In this document: piece by piece, positions 1-8,512 of the stretch
Layout of the letters: each line of letters opens with the position of its first letter
Position numbering within the stretch: the first letter of the stretch is position 1
Assembly (NCBI GenBank): GCA_022799355.1
Contig: JAAWOG010000014.1
Coordinates: forward strand, 1 to 64,000
Source: Lachnospiraceae bacterium
GTDB lineage: Bacteria > Bacillota > Clostridia > Lachnospirales > Lachnospiraceae
Length of the DNA: 64,000 nt
Direction of reading: 5' to 3'
The notes under the pieces: model-generated
The model's database searches: none
What the model was told of the DNA's origin: nothing
What the model saw: only the letters and a program-made list of their open reading frames with translations
Program-made: the position numbers and the translations under genes

Positions 1-16
1 GTTAGAAACCTTGTTC

Positions 17-115
17 TTATACCAGCATTGGCATAGGTATTTTTCTTACGCAGAAATTTTGCCATTTTGCGACAAAAATCATTGATAAGTGGCCTAATTT
101 ATTTTCCAAAGCCAT
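17..115 (-). pseudogene. Possible 5' remnant of a Fic-family gene
   Basis: A 32-residue reading frame starts at an ATG six bases after a good GGAGG ribosome site and opens with MALENKLG. From memory, that opening is typical of Fic/DOC-family proteins in Clostridia. The similarity stops after about eight residues and the frame soon ends, so if the match is real only a broken gene start remains. Chance similarity over so few residues is quite possible. Confidence 0.25.
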
Positions 116-256
116 ATCTGCCCTCCATACATCCGTTATTTCATTCCATAAAAAACAAGTTCCATTGATAATCCGGTAATCCCTGAAAATATAAACGGCA
201 CAGCGAATTACACTATTTTCCGCTCACAGGTACTTTCTGGTAACAATATCCATATA

Positions 257-306
257 TCAAAAAATAGACATACCAAATATAATAAAATGGTACGTCTAAT
301 TTTTTA
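257..306 (-). terminator. Terminator after tRNA-Thr
   Basis: An imperfect inverted repeat (AGACATACCA at 266-275 against TGGTACGTCT at 288-297) is flanked by A and T runs on the two sides. Read on the minus strand it lies directly downstream of the tRNA and ends in a run of T, as an intrinsic terminator should. It could also stop transcription arriving from the other side. Confidence 0.6.
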
Positions 307-326
307 ATTTCACCCGGTTTCCACAA

Positions 327-399
327 AGCTGGAAAAGGGACTTGAACCCTCGACCTACTGATTACGAATCAGTTGCGCTACCGACTGCGCTATTCCAGC
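327..399 (-). tRNA. tRNA-Thr(CGT)
   Basis: The minus strand folds as a full cloverleaf. The acceptor stem is GCTGGAA (393-399) with TTCCAGC (328-334). The anticodon stem ACTGA/TCAGT carries the loop TTCGTAA, giving anticodon CGT, which reads the threonine codon ACG. The T arm contains GGTTCAAGTCC. The 3' CCA is not encoded and must be added after transcription. A separate promoter lies just upstream. Confidence 0.95.
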
Positions 400-438
400 A
401 TTCCCGTATTCATATGTTTTTTCCTGAACACAAACACC

Positions 439-467
439 ATTATAGTAGGTTTTTGATATTTTGGCAA
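439..467 (-). promoter_or_regulatory. Promoter of tRNA-Thr
   Basis: On the minus strand a TTGCCA -35 box (462-467) and a TATAAT -10 box (439-444) are separated by exactly 17 bases, about 40 bases upstream of the tRNA. A perfect 9-bp inverted repeat (455-463 and 470-478) overlaps the -35 box. It may be an operator, or part of the 3' end of the fabT transcript. Confidence 0.75.
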
Positions 468-511
468 GACAAAATATCATATTTTTGTATTTTTCTGAAA
501 TTTACTTCCTC

Positions 512-970
512 TCAGCGGGTAATATTCTGTTTTCCGTAGTCCTTAAAAAAGTCATTCACCGCATCCAGCACCTTCATCAGCACCGGCAGATCTTCATCAT
601 CCAGCTTTTCCAGCACCGCCTCCGTCATCTGGCGGTGGTATTCCTCATGATGCCGATACGCCGCGATCCCTTTTTCCGTCAGCCTCACAAGGACCACTCT
701 TCTGTCCTCCTCACTGCGGCTCCGTTCCACATACTGTTTCTTTACGAGATGATTGACCGCTGTAGTCAAAGATCCCATGGTAATATTCAGCCTCTTTGCC
801 ACGGAAGACATATTTTTGTCCTCACTCAGTCCGATCGCCTCGATCACATGCATATCGTTGTTGGTCAGGTCCTTAAATTCATCCGTGATGATCGCTTTCG
901 CTTCCAACTCCCAGATCTCATTCACCAACCGTACCAGTATATAATTGATTTTTTTGTATGCATCTTCCAT
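512..970 (-). CDS. fabT: MarR-family regulator, probable FabT
   Basis: A 152-residue MarR-type winged-helix repressor. The helix-turn-helix lies near residues 55-80 (SSVAKRLNITMGSLTTAVNH), and the wing (RSEEDRRVVLVRLTEKG) follows at about 83-100. In streptococci FabT represses the fab operon together with acylated ACP. Here the gene is the last of the fab cluster, about 100 bases after the FabK-like gene, whereas in streptococci it sits near the front. A TTTGA-N3-TCAAA site like the FabT box overlaps the fabH promoter about 11 kb upstream, which supports the name. Identification as FabT rests on context plus family and was not checked by alignment. Confidence 0.8.
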   Translation of the reverse strand: MEDAYKKINYILVRLVNEIWELEAKAIITDEFKDLTNNDMHVIEAIGLSEDKNMSSVAKRLNITMGSLTTAVNHLVKKQYVERSRSEEDRRVVLVRLTEKGIAAYRHHEEYHRQMTEAVLEKLDDEDLPVLMKVLDAVNDFFKDYGKQNITR

Positions 971-1068
971 TTTTCTCTAACTCCCCTTCGCCCGCTTCAG
1001 CGGGCATTCAAATCAGGATCGTGAAATTTTCAATTTCACGTTAACGCCCCTTCGCCCGCCGACATTAT

Positions 1069-2136
1069 TTATAAAAGCAGCGAATCCATCACTTCTTTTA
1101 CCGTCTCCATCTTCGACGCTTTATATGCATAAGCCCCGCAGAACAACAGAGCCTCCTCCACTTCTCCCTTCGCCGCATGGATCAGGGAATCCGTTATGCA
1201 GTAAGGAATTTCCGAAGGTTTGCAGTTTCTCAGGCATCCATGACAGGGACTGTGGGGAATTTTTTCTCCGGCGTTTACCCTTTTCATAAAATCATTCAGG
1301 ATCGCCCGCCCCGGCATACCCACCGGGCTTTTCACAATCACAATATCTTCCTCTTCCGCCTGCAGATACGCCTCTTTATATCGGATATCCGCATCGCATT
1401 CCTCCGTGGTCACAAACCTGCTGGCCACCTGCACCGCGTCCGCTCCCAACGCAAAGGCATGCTGCACCTGCTCTCTGTTTTCAATGCCGCCCGCCAGCGC
1501 AACCGGTATCTTTTTCTGGTAGCGCTCCTCATATTCCCTTACAACGGCGATGATCTCCCTGACCTCCCCGTCATAATCCTGCGTCTCTTCTTCCAGATAC
1601 GCCGCAAGCTGCTCCCTTGTAAAACCGAGATGTCCGCCGGCCTTCGGCCCTTCTATCACCAAAAGGTCCGGAACCCTGTTATACTTTCTGTCCCAGAATT
1701 TCAGAATCACCCCCGCCGAACGCCCTGTGGAAACGATGGGCGCCAGCATCGTCCCCCTGCCGGCGGTCAGCTTCGGCAGCTCCGTAGGCAGTCCGGCGCC
1801 CGAGATAATAAGATCCGCCCCCGCCTCTGCCGCCGCCTGTACATACTCCTCATAATGCTTCAGCGCCACCATGATATTAAAACCTATCACCCCGTCCGGG
1901 GCAATCTTCCGCGCCTTATCATACTCTTTTTTGATGGCACGGAGGTTTGCCGCAAGAGGATCTTTGTCAAAATCCGGCTCAAGATAGCCTATCTGTGCGG
2001 ACGAAATCATGCCGATCCCGCCTTCCTTCGCCACGGCTCCCGCCAGATTTCCAAGGCTGATCCCGACGCCCATGCCGCCCTGTATGATCGGTTTCTCTAC
2101 TGTTACATTACCTATTTTCAAAGGTTTTATACTCAT
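1069..2136 (-). CDS. FabK/nitronate monooxygenase-like flavoprotein
   Basis: A 355-residue TIM-barrel flavoprotein of the nitronate monooxygenase/FabK family. It opens with KPIIQGGMGVGIS, carries a GPKAGGHLGF phosphate-binding stretch near residue 165, and has the GGIENREQ and GADAVQVASRF motifs expected for FMN binding. It differs from the fabK in the same operon by about 50 extra residues, including inserts and a C-terminal cysteine cluster (CHGCLRNC then PYC, about residues 296-312). Its place between accDA and fabT suggests a lipid-related role, perhaps a second enoyl-ACP reductase or nitroalkane detoxification. Substrate cannot be told from sequence. An AAAGGA ribosome site supports the start. 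Confidence 0.8.
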   Translation of the reverse strand: MSIKPLKIGNVTVEKPIIQGGMGVGISLGNLAGAVAKEGGIGMISSAQIGYLEPDFDKDPLAANLRAIKKEYDKARKIAPDGVIGFNIMVALKHYEEYVQAAAEAGADLIISGAGLPTELPKLTAGRGTMLAPIVSTGRSAGVILKFWDRKYNRVPDLLVIEGPKAGGHLGFTREQLAAYLEEETQDYDGEVREIIAVVREYEERYQKKIPVALAGGIENREQVQHAFALGADAVQVASRFVTTEECDADIRYKEAYLQAEEEDIVIVKSPVGMPGRAILNDFMKRVNAGEKIPHSPCHGCLRNCKPSEIPYCITDSLIHAAKGEVEEALLFCGAYAYKASKMETVKEVMDSLLL

Positions 2137-2184
2137 GATTTTTTCCTTTCGGCATTTTCCTCACACCCATCCGTCCGGCATCTT

Positions 2185-3882
2185 TTACATACCGCGGAAC
2201 CGCTGATACCTGTGCTCTCTGAGTTCTTCCTTCGACAACACGGTATATTTTTTCAAAAATGACTGCATTTCCGCTTCCATCTTATCCGTCACAGCATGAA
2301 TATTCTCTGCGGTCAGTTCTTCCGGCTCCTCAAAAACCTGCTCCACAATGTTCTGTTTATACAGATTTTCCGCCGTTATCTTCATGATCTTCGCCGCCTC
2401 TTTCGCCTTGCTGCTGTCCTTCCACAAAATACTCGAAAAGCCCTCGGGCGACAAAATGGAGTAGACCGCGTTTTCCAGAATCCATACCTCATCGGAGACA
2501 GCCAGCGCAAGGGCGCCGCCGCTGCCGCCTTCGCCCACAACCACCGATAACACGGGAACCGAGAGCGCCGACATCTCATAAATATTCCGGGCGATGGCCT
2601 CGCCCTGCCCCCGCTCCTCCGCCTCGATACCGCAGAACGCCCCGGGCGTATCCACAAAACAGATCACGGGACGCCCGAATTTTTCCGCCTGCTTCATCAG
2701 ACGCAGCGCCTTCCGATAGCCTTCCGGCTTCGGCATCCCGAAATTGTGGGCAATATTTTCTTTCGTGCCCTTGCCCTTCTCCTGGGCGATAACCGTCACG
2801 GGCATCCCGTGAAACCTGGCAACGCCGCCCAAAACCGCGGCATCGTCGCCGTACGATCTGTCCCCGTGGAACTCAACAAAATCCGTAAACAGCGCTTTGA
2901 TGTAATCGCTGCCCGAAGGACGGTCGCTCTTTCGGGACTTCAGCACTCTGTCCCAGGCCTCAAGACGTTTTTTCCTCTTCTCTCCGGCCTCCTTTATCTC
3001 TGCCCTTTCCGGCACATTTTCCGAGAGCTCCTGTCTCTGATGGAGCCTGATTATCTGAGAAAGCGTCTCTTTCAGTTGTTTCCGCTCCACGATCCCGTCC
3101 AGAAAACCATGCTCCAGCAAAAATTCCGAACGCTGAAACCCTTTCGGCAGCTTCTGGCCGATGGTCTGCTCGATAACACGCGGTCCCGCAAAACCGATCA
3201 GCGCACCGGGCTCCGCCAGAATAATATCTCCCAGCATGGCAAAACTTGCCGTCACGCCCCCTGTGGTGGGATCTGTCAGCACACTGATATAGAGAAGCCC
3301 GGCCTCGCTGTGCCGCTTTAACGCTGCGGAAGTCTTTGCCATCTGCATCAGAGAGACAATGCCCTCCTGCATTCTGGCGCCGCCCGAACAGGCAAACATC
3401 ACAACGGGAAGCTGCATCTCGGTCGCCCTCTCCACGGCGCGGGCTATCTTCTCACCCACATTCTCACCCATGCTCGCCATCAGAAACCGCCCGTCACAGA
3501 CGCCCAGCACCACATCGTTTCCGTCTAATTTTGCCCTTCCTGTCACAACCGCTTCCTTCAGCCCCGTTTTCTCCTGCTGGAGTTTCAATTTGTCCAGATA
3601 TCCTTTGTACCGCATCGGATTGACCGGGCGCATATCCCTGTCCCACTCCTCAAAGCTGTCCTGATCCGCAATCATCTGAATCCGCTCCATGGCGGGCATA
3701 TGATAATAACCGCCGCATTTGGGGCAGATGTAATAGCCGTTCTCCACATCTTCCGTAAGAATCACTTTTTTACACAAATTACATTTTCGCAAAAGTCCTT
3801 CCGGCACTTCCGATTTCTGTTCCCGCTCTCCCTCCGTGAGAGTGAAAACCTGACTTTTTTTGAACATGTTATCCAGCTTCAT
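2185..3882 (-). CDS. accDA: Fused acetyl-CoA carboxylase carboxyltransferase (AccD-AccA)
   Basis: A single chain of about 565 residues joins the beta (AccD) and alpha (AccA) carboxyltransferase subunits, which move CO2 from carboxybiotin to acetyl-CoA to make malonyl-CoA. The AccD half has a four-cysteine zinc ribbon (C34, C37, C53, C56) and a crotonase-fold core. The AccA half begins near residue 290, contains the [11 protein letters not shown] stretch, and lacks most of the usual AccA N-terminal helical region. ATG 3882 ([11 protein letters not shown]) is preferred because it matches the normal AccD start; an in-frame TTG at 3906 is possible. No strong ribosome site marks either start. Confidence 0.92.
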   Translation of the reverse strand: MKLDNMFKKSQVFTLTEGEREQKSEVPEGLLRKCNLCKKVILTEDVENGYYICPKCGGYYHMPAMERIQMIADQDSFEEWDRDMRPVNPMRYKGYLDKLKLQQEKTGLKEAVVTGRAKLDGNDVVLGVCDGRFLMASMGENVGEKIARAVERATEMQLPVVMFACSGGARMQEGIVSLMQMAKTSAALKRHSEAGLLYISVLTDPTTGGVTASFAMLGDIILAEPGALIGFAGPRVIEQTIGQKLPKGFQRSEFLLEHGFLDGIVERKQLKETLSQIIRLHQRQELSENVPERAEIKEAGEKRKKRLEAWDRVLKSRKSDRPSGSDYIKALFTDFVEFHGDRSYGDDAAVLGGVARFHGMPVTVIAQEKGKGTKENIAHNFGMPKPEGYRKALRLMKQAEKFGRPVICFVDTPGAFCGIEAEERGQGEAIARNIYEMSALSVPVLSVVVGEGGSGGALALAVSDEVWILENAVYSILSPEGFSSILWKDSSKAKEAAKIMKITAENLYKQNIVEQVFEEPEELTAENIHAVTDKMEAEMQSFLKKYTVLSKEELREHRYQRFRGM

Positions 3883-3980
3883 ATTTTTATACCAGGCCCC
3901 AAACAAGCCGCTTATTCCGCTTATTTGAGGTGCGGACAGAACAATTTAAAAATGATCTGTCCGCATTTATCCTTTCTCTC

Positions 3981-4100
3981 AAAATTTCTTCACAACAATA
4001 TCACAGATTGGAAACCCTTGCATCAATTCCACATCCCTATCACAGGGTGAAAAATCTTTACATCAGTTCCACATCCCTATCACGGGGCGGAAAATCTCTG
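3981..4100. repeat. Three tandem 40-bp repeats at the 3' end of accC
   Basis: Units at 4021-4060 and 4061-4100 differ at only six positions, all transitions. A more degenerate unit occupies 3981-4020. The last unit includes the final codons and TGA of accC, so the 3' end of that gene seems to have been duplicated into the gap before accDA. Each of the two better copies keeps a TGA in the same register. Confidence 0.75.
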
Positions 4101-5423
4101 AATAAAATCCACATCAATATTTCCGTCCAGATAATCCTGATCATGCAGGATTTCGTACTGGTAATCCACATTGGTATCAACGCCTTCAATGATCACTTCC
4201 CCCAGCGCGCTCTGCATTTTGCGTATCGCCTCTTTTCTGCCCTTGCCCCAGACAATCAGCTTCGCTATCATGGAATCATAATACACGGGGATTGTGTAGC
4301 CGCTGTAGACCGCCGTATCGATACGGATTCCCTTGCCGCCGGGCAGATACAGATCCTCTATTGTTCCCGGTGAGGGACGAAATCCCTTTTCGGGGTTCTC
4401 CGCATTGATCCTGCACTCAATGGCATGCCCCTGGATCTTAATGTCTTTCTGGGCAAACTCCAGTTTCTCTCCCGCGGCGATCTTAATCTGCGCCTTGACC
4501 AGATCCACGCCCGTCACCCATTCCGTCACAGGATGCTCCACCTGGATTCTGGTGTTCATCTCCATAAAATAAAAATTGTTCTCTTTGTCCAGCAGAAACT
4601 CAATGGTGCCGGCATTCACATACCCTGCCGCCTTCGCCGCTTTTACGGCCGCCTCTCCCATCTTATTCCGCATCTTCTCCGTCAGCACCATACTTGGCGC
4701 TTCCTCGATCAGCTTCTGGTGATTTCGCTGGATGGAGCAGTCTCTCTCCCCCAGATGCACCACGTTTCCATAGCTGTCAGCCAGAATCTGAAATTCAATA
4801 TGGCGGGGATTTTTCACCAGACGTTCCAGATACATCCGTCCGTCTCCGAAACCGTTCAGCGCCTCCTTCTGGGCCGTCCGAAAGCATTCCTCAAAGTCCT
4901 CCGGTCCATAGACCTCCCGCATTCCTTTTCCGCCGCCGCCCAACGCCGCCTTGATCATGATCGGATAGCCGATCTTTTCCGCCGCCGCAAAAGCCGCACC
5001 GGCATCTTCCAGCGCTTCTTCCGTCCCCGGCACAACCGGCACGCCCGCCTCTATCATGGTTTTTCTTGCTTCCTGCTTATTGCCCAGTTTTTCGATGACT
5101 TCCGCCGAAGGCCCTACAAAAGTGATGCCGCACTGCCTGCACAGATCCGCAAATCTGCTGTTCTCCGACAGAAAACCAAACCCCGGATGCACCGCGTCCG
5201 CTCCCGATACGACCGCCGCGCTGATAATCCGCTCCATACTCAGATAACTCTCCGATGCAGGCGCTTCTCCGATACAGATCGCTTCATCCGCCAGCTTCGC
5301 GTGGAGCGCCTCCCTGTCCGCCTCGGAATAGACCGCCACCGTCCCTATTCCCATCTCCCGGCAGGCACGGATGATCCGCACCGCTATCTCTCCCCGGTTC
5401 GCAATCAAAATTTTCTTTATCAT
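4080..5423 (-). CDS. accC: Acetyl-CoA carboxylase, biotin carboxylase subunit
   Basis: A 447-residue ATP-grasp enzyme that carboxylates the biotin on AccB using bicarbonate and ATP. It shows the N-terminal ANRGEIAVRI motif, the glycine-rich ATP loop GGGGKGMR near residue 165, the RDCSIQRNHQK motif and the MEMNTRIQVEHPVTE catalytic stretch near 285-300. Length is normal for the family. It starts at an ATG behind a GGAAGGGTGG ribosome site, 23 bases after fabZ. Its last codons are repeated downstream in a tandem 40-bp array. Confidence 0.97.
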   Translation of the reverse strand: MIKKILIANRGEIAVRIIRACREMGIGTVAVYSEADREALHAKLADEAICIGEAPASESYLSMERIISAAVVSGADAVHPGFGFLSENSRFADLCRQCGITFVGPSAEVIEKLGNKQEARKTMIEAGVPVVPGTEEALEDAGAAFAAAEKIGYPIMIKAALGGGGKGMREVYGPEDFEECFRTAQKEALNGFGDGRMYLERLVKNPRHIEFQILADSYGNVVHLGERDCSIQRNHQKLIEEAPSMVLTEKMRNKMGEAAVKAAKAAGYVNAGTIEFLLDKENNFYFMEMNTRIQVEHPVTEWVTGVDLVKAQIKIAAGEKLEFAQKDIKIQGHAIECRINAENPEKGFRPSPGTIEDLYLPGGKGIRIDTAVYSGYTIPVYYDSMIAKLIVWGKGRKEAIRKMQSALGEVIIEGVDTNVDYQYEILHDQDYLDGNIDVDFIQRFSAP

Positions 5424-5446
5424 GTAGCCACCCTTCCGACCGCTTT

Positions 5447-5875
5447 TCAGCCGATCATAAATGTCAGTTCCGCGCTCACAACAACTCTGCCGTCCACGCT
5501 CGCCGTAGCTTCCCCTATCCCCAGGGGCCCCTTCTGCTTTATGATCTTCGTCTCCAGCCGCACTTTGTCCCCGGGCACCACTTTTCCCCGGAACCTGCAG
5601 TTTTTAATGCCGCCGAAGTAAGCCGTCTTTCCGCGGTTTTCCTCCATGCTGAGAATAGCCACCGCGCCCGCCTGCGCCAGCGCCTCCACCGTCAGCACCC
5701 CGGGCATCACCGGCTCCTTGGGAAAATGCCCCGCAAAAAACTCCTCCCGGTAGGACACACACTTATATCCCACCGCATACTGCCCCGGCTCATAATCCTC
5801 GATATAGTCGAGAAGTAAAAAAGGATGCCTGTGGGGTATAATCTCCTGTATCTGCCTGATATCCAAATGATTCAT
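5447..5875 (-). CDS. fabZ: 3-hydroxyacyl-ACP dehydratase FabZ
   Basis: A 142-residue hot-dog-fold dehydratase that removes water from 3-hydroxyacyl-ACP in the elongation cycle. The catalytic His50 (GHFP) and Glu64 (VEALAQAGA) are both present with the normal spacing. The ATG at 5875 is preferred over a TTG two codons earlier because a GAAAGG ribosome site lies nine bases ahead. The gene is tightly packed between accB and accC in the fab operon. No separate FabA or FabM is visible in the window, so the route to unsaturated fatty acids is not evident here. Confidence 0.96.
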   Translation of the reverse strand: MNHLDIRQIQEIIPHRHPFLLLDYIEDYEPGQYAVGYKCVSYREEFFAGHFPKEPVMPGVLTVEALAQAGAVAILSMEENRGKTAYFGGIKNCRFRGKVVPGDKVRLETKIIKQKGPLGIGEATASVDGRVVVSAELTFMIG

Positions 5876-5915
5876 GATCAATTGCCTTTCTGTTTATAAA
5901 CTGTCCCTACTTTGC

Positions 5916-6329
5916 TCATCTGATTCTGAACAGTTCCTGTCCGAACTCCACCGCCTGCCCGTTCTCCACAAGCACTTCGGTCACAACACCGTCAAATTCG
6001 CTTTCAATCTCATTCATCAGCTTCATCGCCTCCACGATTGCAAGCGTCTGTCCCTTTTTCACCGTATCGCCGACCTTCACAAAGGGCTCCGCCCCCTCCT
6101 CCGGCGCCGCGTAAAAAATGCCTACCAGCGGACAGGTAACCGCATGATCCTCCTGTTCCGGCTCTGCCGCCTGCACGCATATTTCCGTCTGCACCGGAAG
6201 CCCGCCGGCCGCCTGCTGCGTTTCGGGTTTTTCCATCCGTATTTTCACGCCCTTTTCCTCGTACTCAAATCCGGAAAGCTTTGAGCCGGATACGGTTTCT
6301 ATGAGCCTGATAAGATGTTCCATTTCCAT
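5916..6329 (-). CDS. accB: Biotin carboxyl carrier protein of acetyl-CoA carboxylase
   Basis: A 137-residue carrier with a variable N-terminal domain, an acidic Gln/Ala/Pro-rich linker, and a C-terminal biotinyl domain whose EAMKLMNEI motif places the biotinylated lysine at residue 103. ATG 6329 is chosen because AAGGAG sits nine bases upstream; the longer frame would overlap fabF. It carries carboxybiotin from AccC to the fused AccDA carboxyltransferase, both encoded just downstream. Confidence 0.95.
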   Translation of the reverse strand: MEMEHLIRLIETVSGSKLSGFEYEEKGVKIRMEKPETQQAAGGLPVQTEICVQAAEPEQEDHAVTCPLVGIFYAAPEEGAEPFVKVGDTVKKGQTLAIVEAMKLMNEIESEFDGVVTEVLVENGQAVEFGQELFRIR

Positions 6330-6342
6330 AGAATATTGCTCC

Positions 6343-7581
6343 TTATTCCTCAAATTTTTTTACGACCAAAGACGCGTTATGTCCGCCGAAACCAAGAGAA
6401 TTGCTCATCGCACAGCAAAGTTCTCTCTCCACCGGCGCGCCCAGCGTATAATTCAGATCACATTCTTCGTCCGTCTCCGTCGTCCCCATGGTCTGATGCA
6501 CAAACTGATCCTGCAGGCTCTTGACGCAGACAATAAACTCCACCGCGCCCGCCGCGCCCAAAAGATGCCCGATCATGGATTTTGTGGAATTGATCTGCAC
6601 ATCCTTCGCCGCATCCCCGAAAGCCAGTTTGATCGCCCTTGTCTCAAACAGGTCATTGTGATGGGTAGCAGTGCCGTGGGCGTTAATATAGTCCACCTGC
6701 GCGGGCGTAACCCCCGCTTCCTGCATTGCCGTCTCCATTGCCTTCGCCGCGCCGCTGCCGTCCTCCATGGGCGCCGTAATATGATAAGCGTCCCCGGTAG
6801 CACCGTAGCCCACAAGTTCCGCATAGATATGAGCGCCCCGCTCTTTCGCGTGCTCAAGCTCCTCAAGCACCACAACGCCTGCTCCTTCTCCCAGCACAAA
6901 GCCGTTTCTCTCCTTATCAAAAGGAATGGAAGCCCGCAGGGGATCGGGGGTTGTGGAAAGCGCCGTCAGGCTGGAAAATCCTGCGATACCGGTGGGACAG
7001 ACACTGCTCTCCGTACCTCCTGCCAGCATCACTTCCGCATCGCCGTACTGAATTGCCCGGAAGGCATCCCCGATGCAGTTTGTGCCCGTCGCACAGGCTG
7101 TGACAACGTTGGTACATTTTCCGCGCAGCCCAAGCTGGATGGAAATATTGCCCGCCGCCATATTGGAGATCATCAGGGGCACCATCAGCGGATTTACCCG
7201 GGACGGTCCTTTCGTCAGTATCTTCTCATACTCCCGCTCAATCACCTGCAGAGAGCCGATACCGGAGCCGACGATCACGCCCACCCGAAAGGCATCTTCT
7301 TTCTCCATATCAAGCCCCGCGTCCTCAAACGCCTCCTTCGCCGCCGCTACGGCATACTGAGAAAAAGGCTCCATACGTCTTGCCGCTTTTGCATCCATAC
7401 GCTCCTTCGGATCAAAATCCTTCACTTCCGCAGCCAGCTTCACCTTATAATCCGAGGCATCGAATTTTGTGATCTCTCCGATCCCTACCGTTCCTTTTTT
7501 CACGGACGCCCAGAACGCTTCCACCGTATTTCCGATCGGGGTTACCGCCCCAAGCCCTGTTACAACTACTCTTCTTTTCAT
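6343..7581 (-). CDS. fabF: 3-oxoacyl-ACP synthase II
   Basis: A 412-residue thiolase-fold condensing enzyme that elongates acyl-ACP with malonyl-ACP. The catalytic triad is visible as Cys163 (TACATGTN), His302 (AHGTATHHND) and His339 (MIGHLLGAAGA). A GAGG ribosome site precedes the ATG. It follows fabG after a gap of 85 bases. Length and order match the streptococcal/clostridial fab operon. Confidence 0.97.
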   Translation of the reverse strand: MKRRVVVTGLGAVTPIGNTVEAFWASVKKGTVGIGEITKFDASDYKVKLAAEVKDFDPKERMDAKAARRMEPFSQYAVAAAKEAFEDAGLDMEKEDAFRVGVIVGSGIGSLQVIEREYEKILTKGPSRVNPLMVPLMISNMAAGNISIQLGLRGKCTNVVTACATGTNCIGDAFRAIQYGDAEVMLAGGTESSVCPTGIAGFSSLTALSTTPDPLRASIPFDKERNGFVLGEGAGVVVLEELEHAKERGAHIYAELVGYGATGDAYHITAPMEDGSGAAKAMETAMQEAGVTPAQVDYINAHGTATHHNDLFETRAIKLAFGDAAKDVQINSTKSMIGHLLGAAGAVEFIVCVKSLQDQFVHQTMGTTETDEECDLNYTLGAPVERELCCAMSNSLGFGGHNASLVVKKFEE

Positions 7582-7666
7582 GATTACCTCGCTTTATATT
7601 TGCCTCTTGTTATGCCATCCGACGCGCTCCCGGCGCAGTTCATCTCTCCGTTTGAACTTAAAACGC

Positions 7667-8410
7667 TCACATGTCCATTCCGCCGTCCACATGGAGGACC
7701 TGGCCTGTGATATATGCCGCCTCATCGGATGCCAGAAATGCCGCCGCGTAAGCGACATGCATCGGTTCACCCAGTATGCCCAGCGGAATCTCCGCCGCAA
7801 TCTTTTCTTTTACTTCCTCTTTTAACTGCCCTGTCATATCCGTGCTGATATACCCCGGCGCAATGGCGTTTACCGTGATGCCTCTCGGCGCCAGTTCCTT
7901 CGCCGCGGATTTGGTAAGGCCAATCACCCCGGCCTTGGATGCCGCATAGTTTGCCTGCCCCGCGTTGCCGGATACGCCCACCACCGACGCCATATTGATA
8001 ATGCGCCCGCTTTTCTGTTTCAACATCTGCCTGGAAACAAAGCGGATCATATGGAATGTCCCTTTCAGATTGACCTGCACCACTTTATCGAAGGCCTCCT
8101 CCGACATGCTCATCAAAAGCCCGTCTTTTGTGATACCGGCGTTGTTCACCAGAATATCAATCCTGCCGAACTTTGCCGTGATCTCCTTAACAAAGCTTTC
8201 ACACTGCTTAAAGTCAGATACGTCACACTGATAAATAAAAGCTTTGCCGCCCGCCTCAATGATCTCTTTTTGTACCTCTTTTGCCTTTTCTTCCGAACCG
8301 TTATAATTGATGATAACCTGCGCGCCCAGCTCTGCCATATGCACTGCGATCGCTTTCCCGATTCCCCGGGAGGCACCGGTTATTACTGCCGTCTTATCCG
8401 TCAACATCAT
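7667..8410 (-). CDS. fabG: 3-oxoacyl-ACP reductase FabG
   Basis: A 247-residue short-chain dehydrogenase that reduces 3-oxoacyl-ACP with NADPH. It has the TGASRGIG cofactor loop at 11-18, the NNAG motif near 89-92, and the catalytic Asn114, Ser142, Tyr155 and Lys159 (YAASK). AGGAG lies 10 bases before the ATG; a second ATG follows directly and could also be used. It is placed between fabD and fabF. Confidence 0.96.
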   Translation of the reverse strand: MMLTDKTAVITGASRGIGKAIAVHMAELGAQVIINYNGSEEKAKEVQKEIIEAGGKAFIYQCDVSDFKQCESFVKEITAKFGRIDILVNNAGITKDGLLMSMSEEAFDKVVQVNLKGTFHMIRFVSRQMLKQKSGRIINMASVVGVSGNAGQANYAASKAGVIGLTKSAAKELAPRGITVNAIAPGYISTDMTGQLKEEVKEKIAAEIPLGILGEPMHVAYAAAFLASDEAAYITGQVLHVDGGMDM

Positions 8411-8512
8411 AAACTCTTAACTCCTATTCCTGTTTTGCAGGACAACCCGTATCCCGCTGTTTCCGCTTCCGCGGGATAACCTTCCTCCCGCCGTTTCAGG
8501 TTCCGCGGCATT

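Noticed and set aside
6301-7710. A long plus-strand reading frame opposite fabF
   Set aside because: It is a shadow of the high-GC fabF gene: no ribosome site, no recognisable domain and a His/Arg-rich composition typical of antisense frames. The same holds for the long frames opposite accC, ilvB and deoB.
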